64,000 nucleotides of DNA, from positions 1 to 64,000 of the forward strand of contig JAACSL010000020.1 in the NCBI GenBank assembly GCA_009993955.1, written 5' to 3'. The translations under genes and the position numbers were made by a program. Below, one piece after another: positions 63,603-64,000 of the stretch (positions are counted from its first letter, which is position 1; every line of letters begins with the position of its first letter). The notes beneath the pieces were generated by a model. The model did no database searches and had not been told where the DNA came from. It was given only the letters and a program-made list of their open reading frames with translations. This stretch comes from Paraglaciecola sp. GTDB lineage: Bacteria > Pseudomonadota > Gammaproteobacteria > Enterobacterales > Alteromonadaceae.

Positions 63603-64000
63603 TTAAAACGTTTCTGCCATTTCCCTGGCACGCTTAACGGCGGCTTGCATAGCCTTGGCAACAATGTTTGCTAATTGATGGTCGGCAAAACAGGCCAAAG
63701 CTTGCGCCGTGGTGCCACCTTTAGACGTAACTTGGGCACGAAGTTGGCTAATTTCAAGTTGCGGATTGTGACAAACCATTTCGGCTGCCCCCAACATCGC
63801 TTGTTGAACCAACAAACGTGCGGTGTGGTGGTCAAAACCTTGTGCCTCGGCTTCTTGCTGCATGGCTTCTAAAAATGCAAAAAAGTAAGCCGGACTCGAG
63901 CCTGCCGCCGCAATGACCCCATCAATTTGCGATTCGTGTTGGAGCCAAACGATTTCACCCACACTTGCCAGCATTTGCCCGGCAAATTCTCGATCCGCTG
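63603..64000 (-). CDS. proC: Pyrroline-5-carboxylate reductase, C-terminal part
   Basis: Last step of proline synthesis, reducing pyrroline-5-carboxylate with NADPH. Only the C-terminal half (about 131 residues) is inside the window; the frame runs out of the right edge. Visible are FAGQMLASVGEIVWL, AAAGSSPAYFFAFLEAMQ and AQVTSKGGTTAQAL, the conserved dimerisation and substrate-binding region. The N-terminal NADPH domain lies beyond base 64000. An internal ATG at 63974 is not the start. Confidence 0.95.
   Translation of the reverse strand, partial: ADREFAGQMLASVGEIVWLQHESQIDGVIAAAGSSPAYFFAFLEAMQQEAEAQGFDHHTARLLVQQAMLGAAEMVCHNPQLEISQLRAQVTSKGGTTAQALACFADHQLANIVAKAMQAAVKRAREMAETF

Overview
The window looks like chromosomal DNA of a marine-type gammaproteobacterium of the Alteromonadales (Alteromonas/Glaciecola/Paraglaciecola-like). 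Signs are a xylan-to-xylulose-5-phosphate cluster with an E. coli-type XylR, several TonB-dependent receptors (TBDRs), a hybrid two-component system with a beta-propeller sensor, an MSHA-like prepilin, and the gammaproteobacterial families YacL/UPF0231, YgjP, DUF4426 and YggT. This placement rests on gene content only; no rRNA, tRNA, CRISPR array, integrase or insertion sequence was seen.

Layout. 0.1-5 kb: a VOC protein and a two-gene RND efflux pump. 5-13.7 kb: a short-chain dehydrogenase (SDR), an unknown protein, an isoquinoline-oxidoreductase-type molybdenum hydroxylase pair, a DUF2167 membrane protein, 6-phosphogluconate dehydrogenase, YacL and the metallopeptidase YgjP. 13.65-13.85 kb: an unusual non-coding block made of a 16-bp inverted repeat, a 14-bp tandem array and a further inverted repeat. 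13.9-21 kb: an Aer-like chemoreceptor, an FAD monooxygenase and a 1331-residue hybrid sensor/regulator. 21-23.7 kb: an AT-rich island of small lipoproteins of unknown function, one broken by a frameshift in a nine-A run.

24-33 kb: a M14 carboxypeptidase divergent from an ECF sigma factor, a short FecR-like anti-sigma factor, a large TBDR, a DASS symporter, an SGNH hydrolase and a TPR protein, probably one uptake unit for an unknown substrate. 33-37.4 kb: serC-serA, a periplasmic binding-like protein and a lone prepilin.

38-46.6 kb holds the most interesting unit: a TetR regulator, a TBDR gene with a one-base frameshift, an SDR, a PQQ/cytochrome c dehydrogenase, an exported two-domain VOC protein and an exported Asp-nucleophile alpha/beta hydrolase. 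Three near-identical 20-bp palindromes (TATTGAAC-N5-GTCAATA) lie on three predicted promoters here, which points to one regulator controlling a mostly periplasmic degradation pathway.

46.6-52.4 kb: an RhlE-type helicase, a 50-residue exported peptide, YjbQ, an AlkC-like protein, a Met/His-rich outer-membrane protein with a DUF2946-like partner, and a decayed serine hydrolase. 52.4-62.4 kb is the xylan/xylose cluster: GH10 xylanase, GH43 enzyme, GPH-type xyloside transporter, XylE-like symporter, xylA, xylB and xylR. The window ends with DUF4426, YggT and the 3' part of proC.
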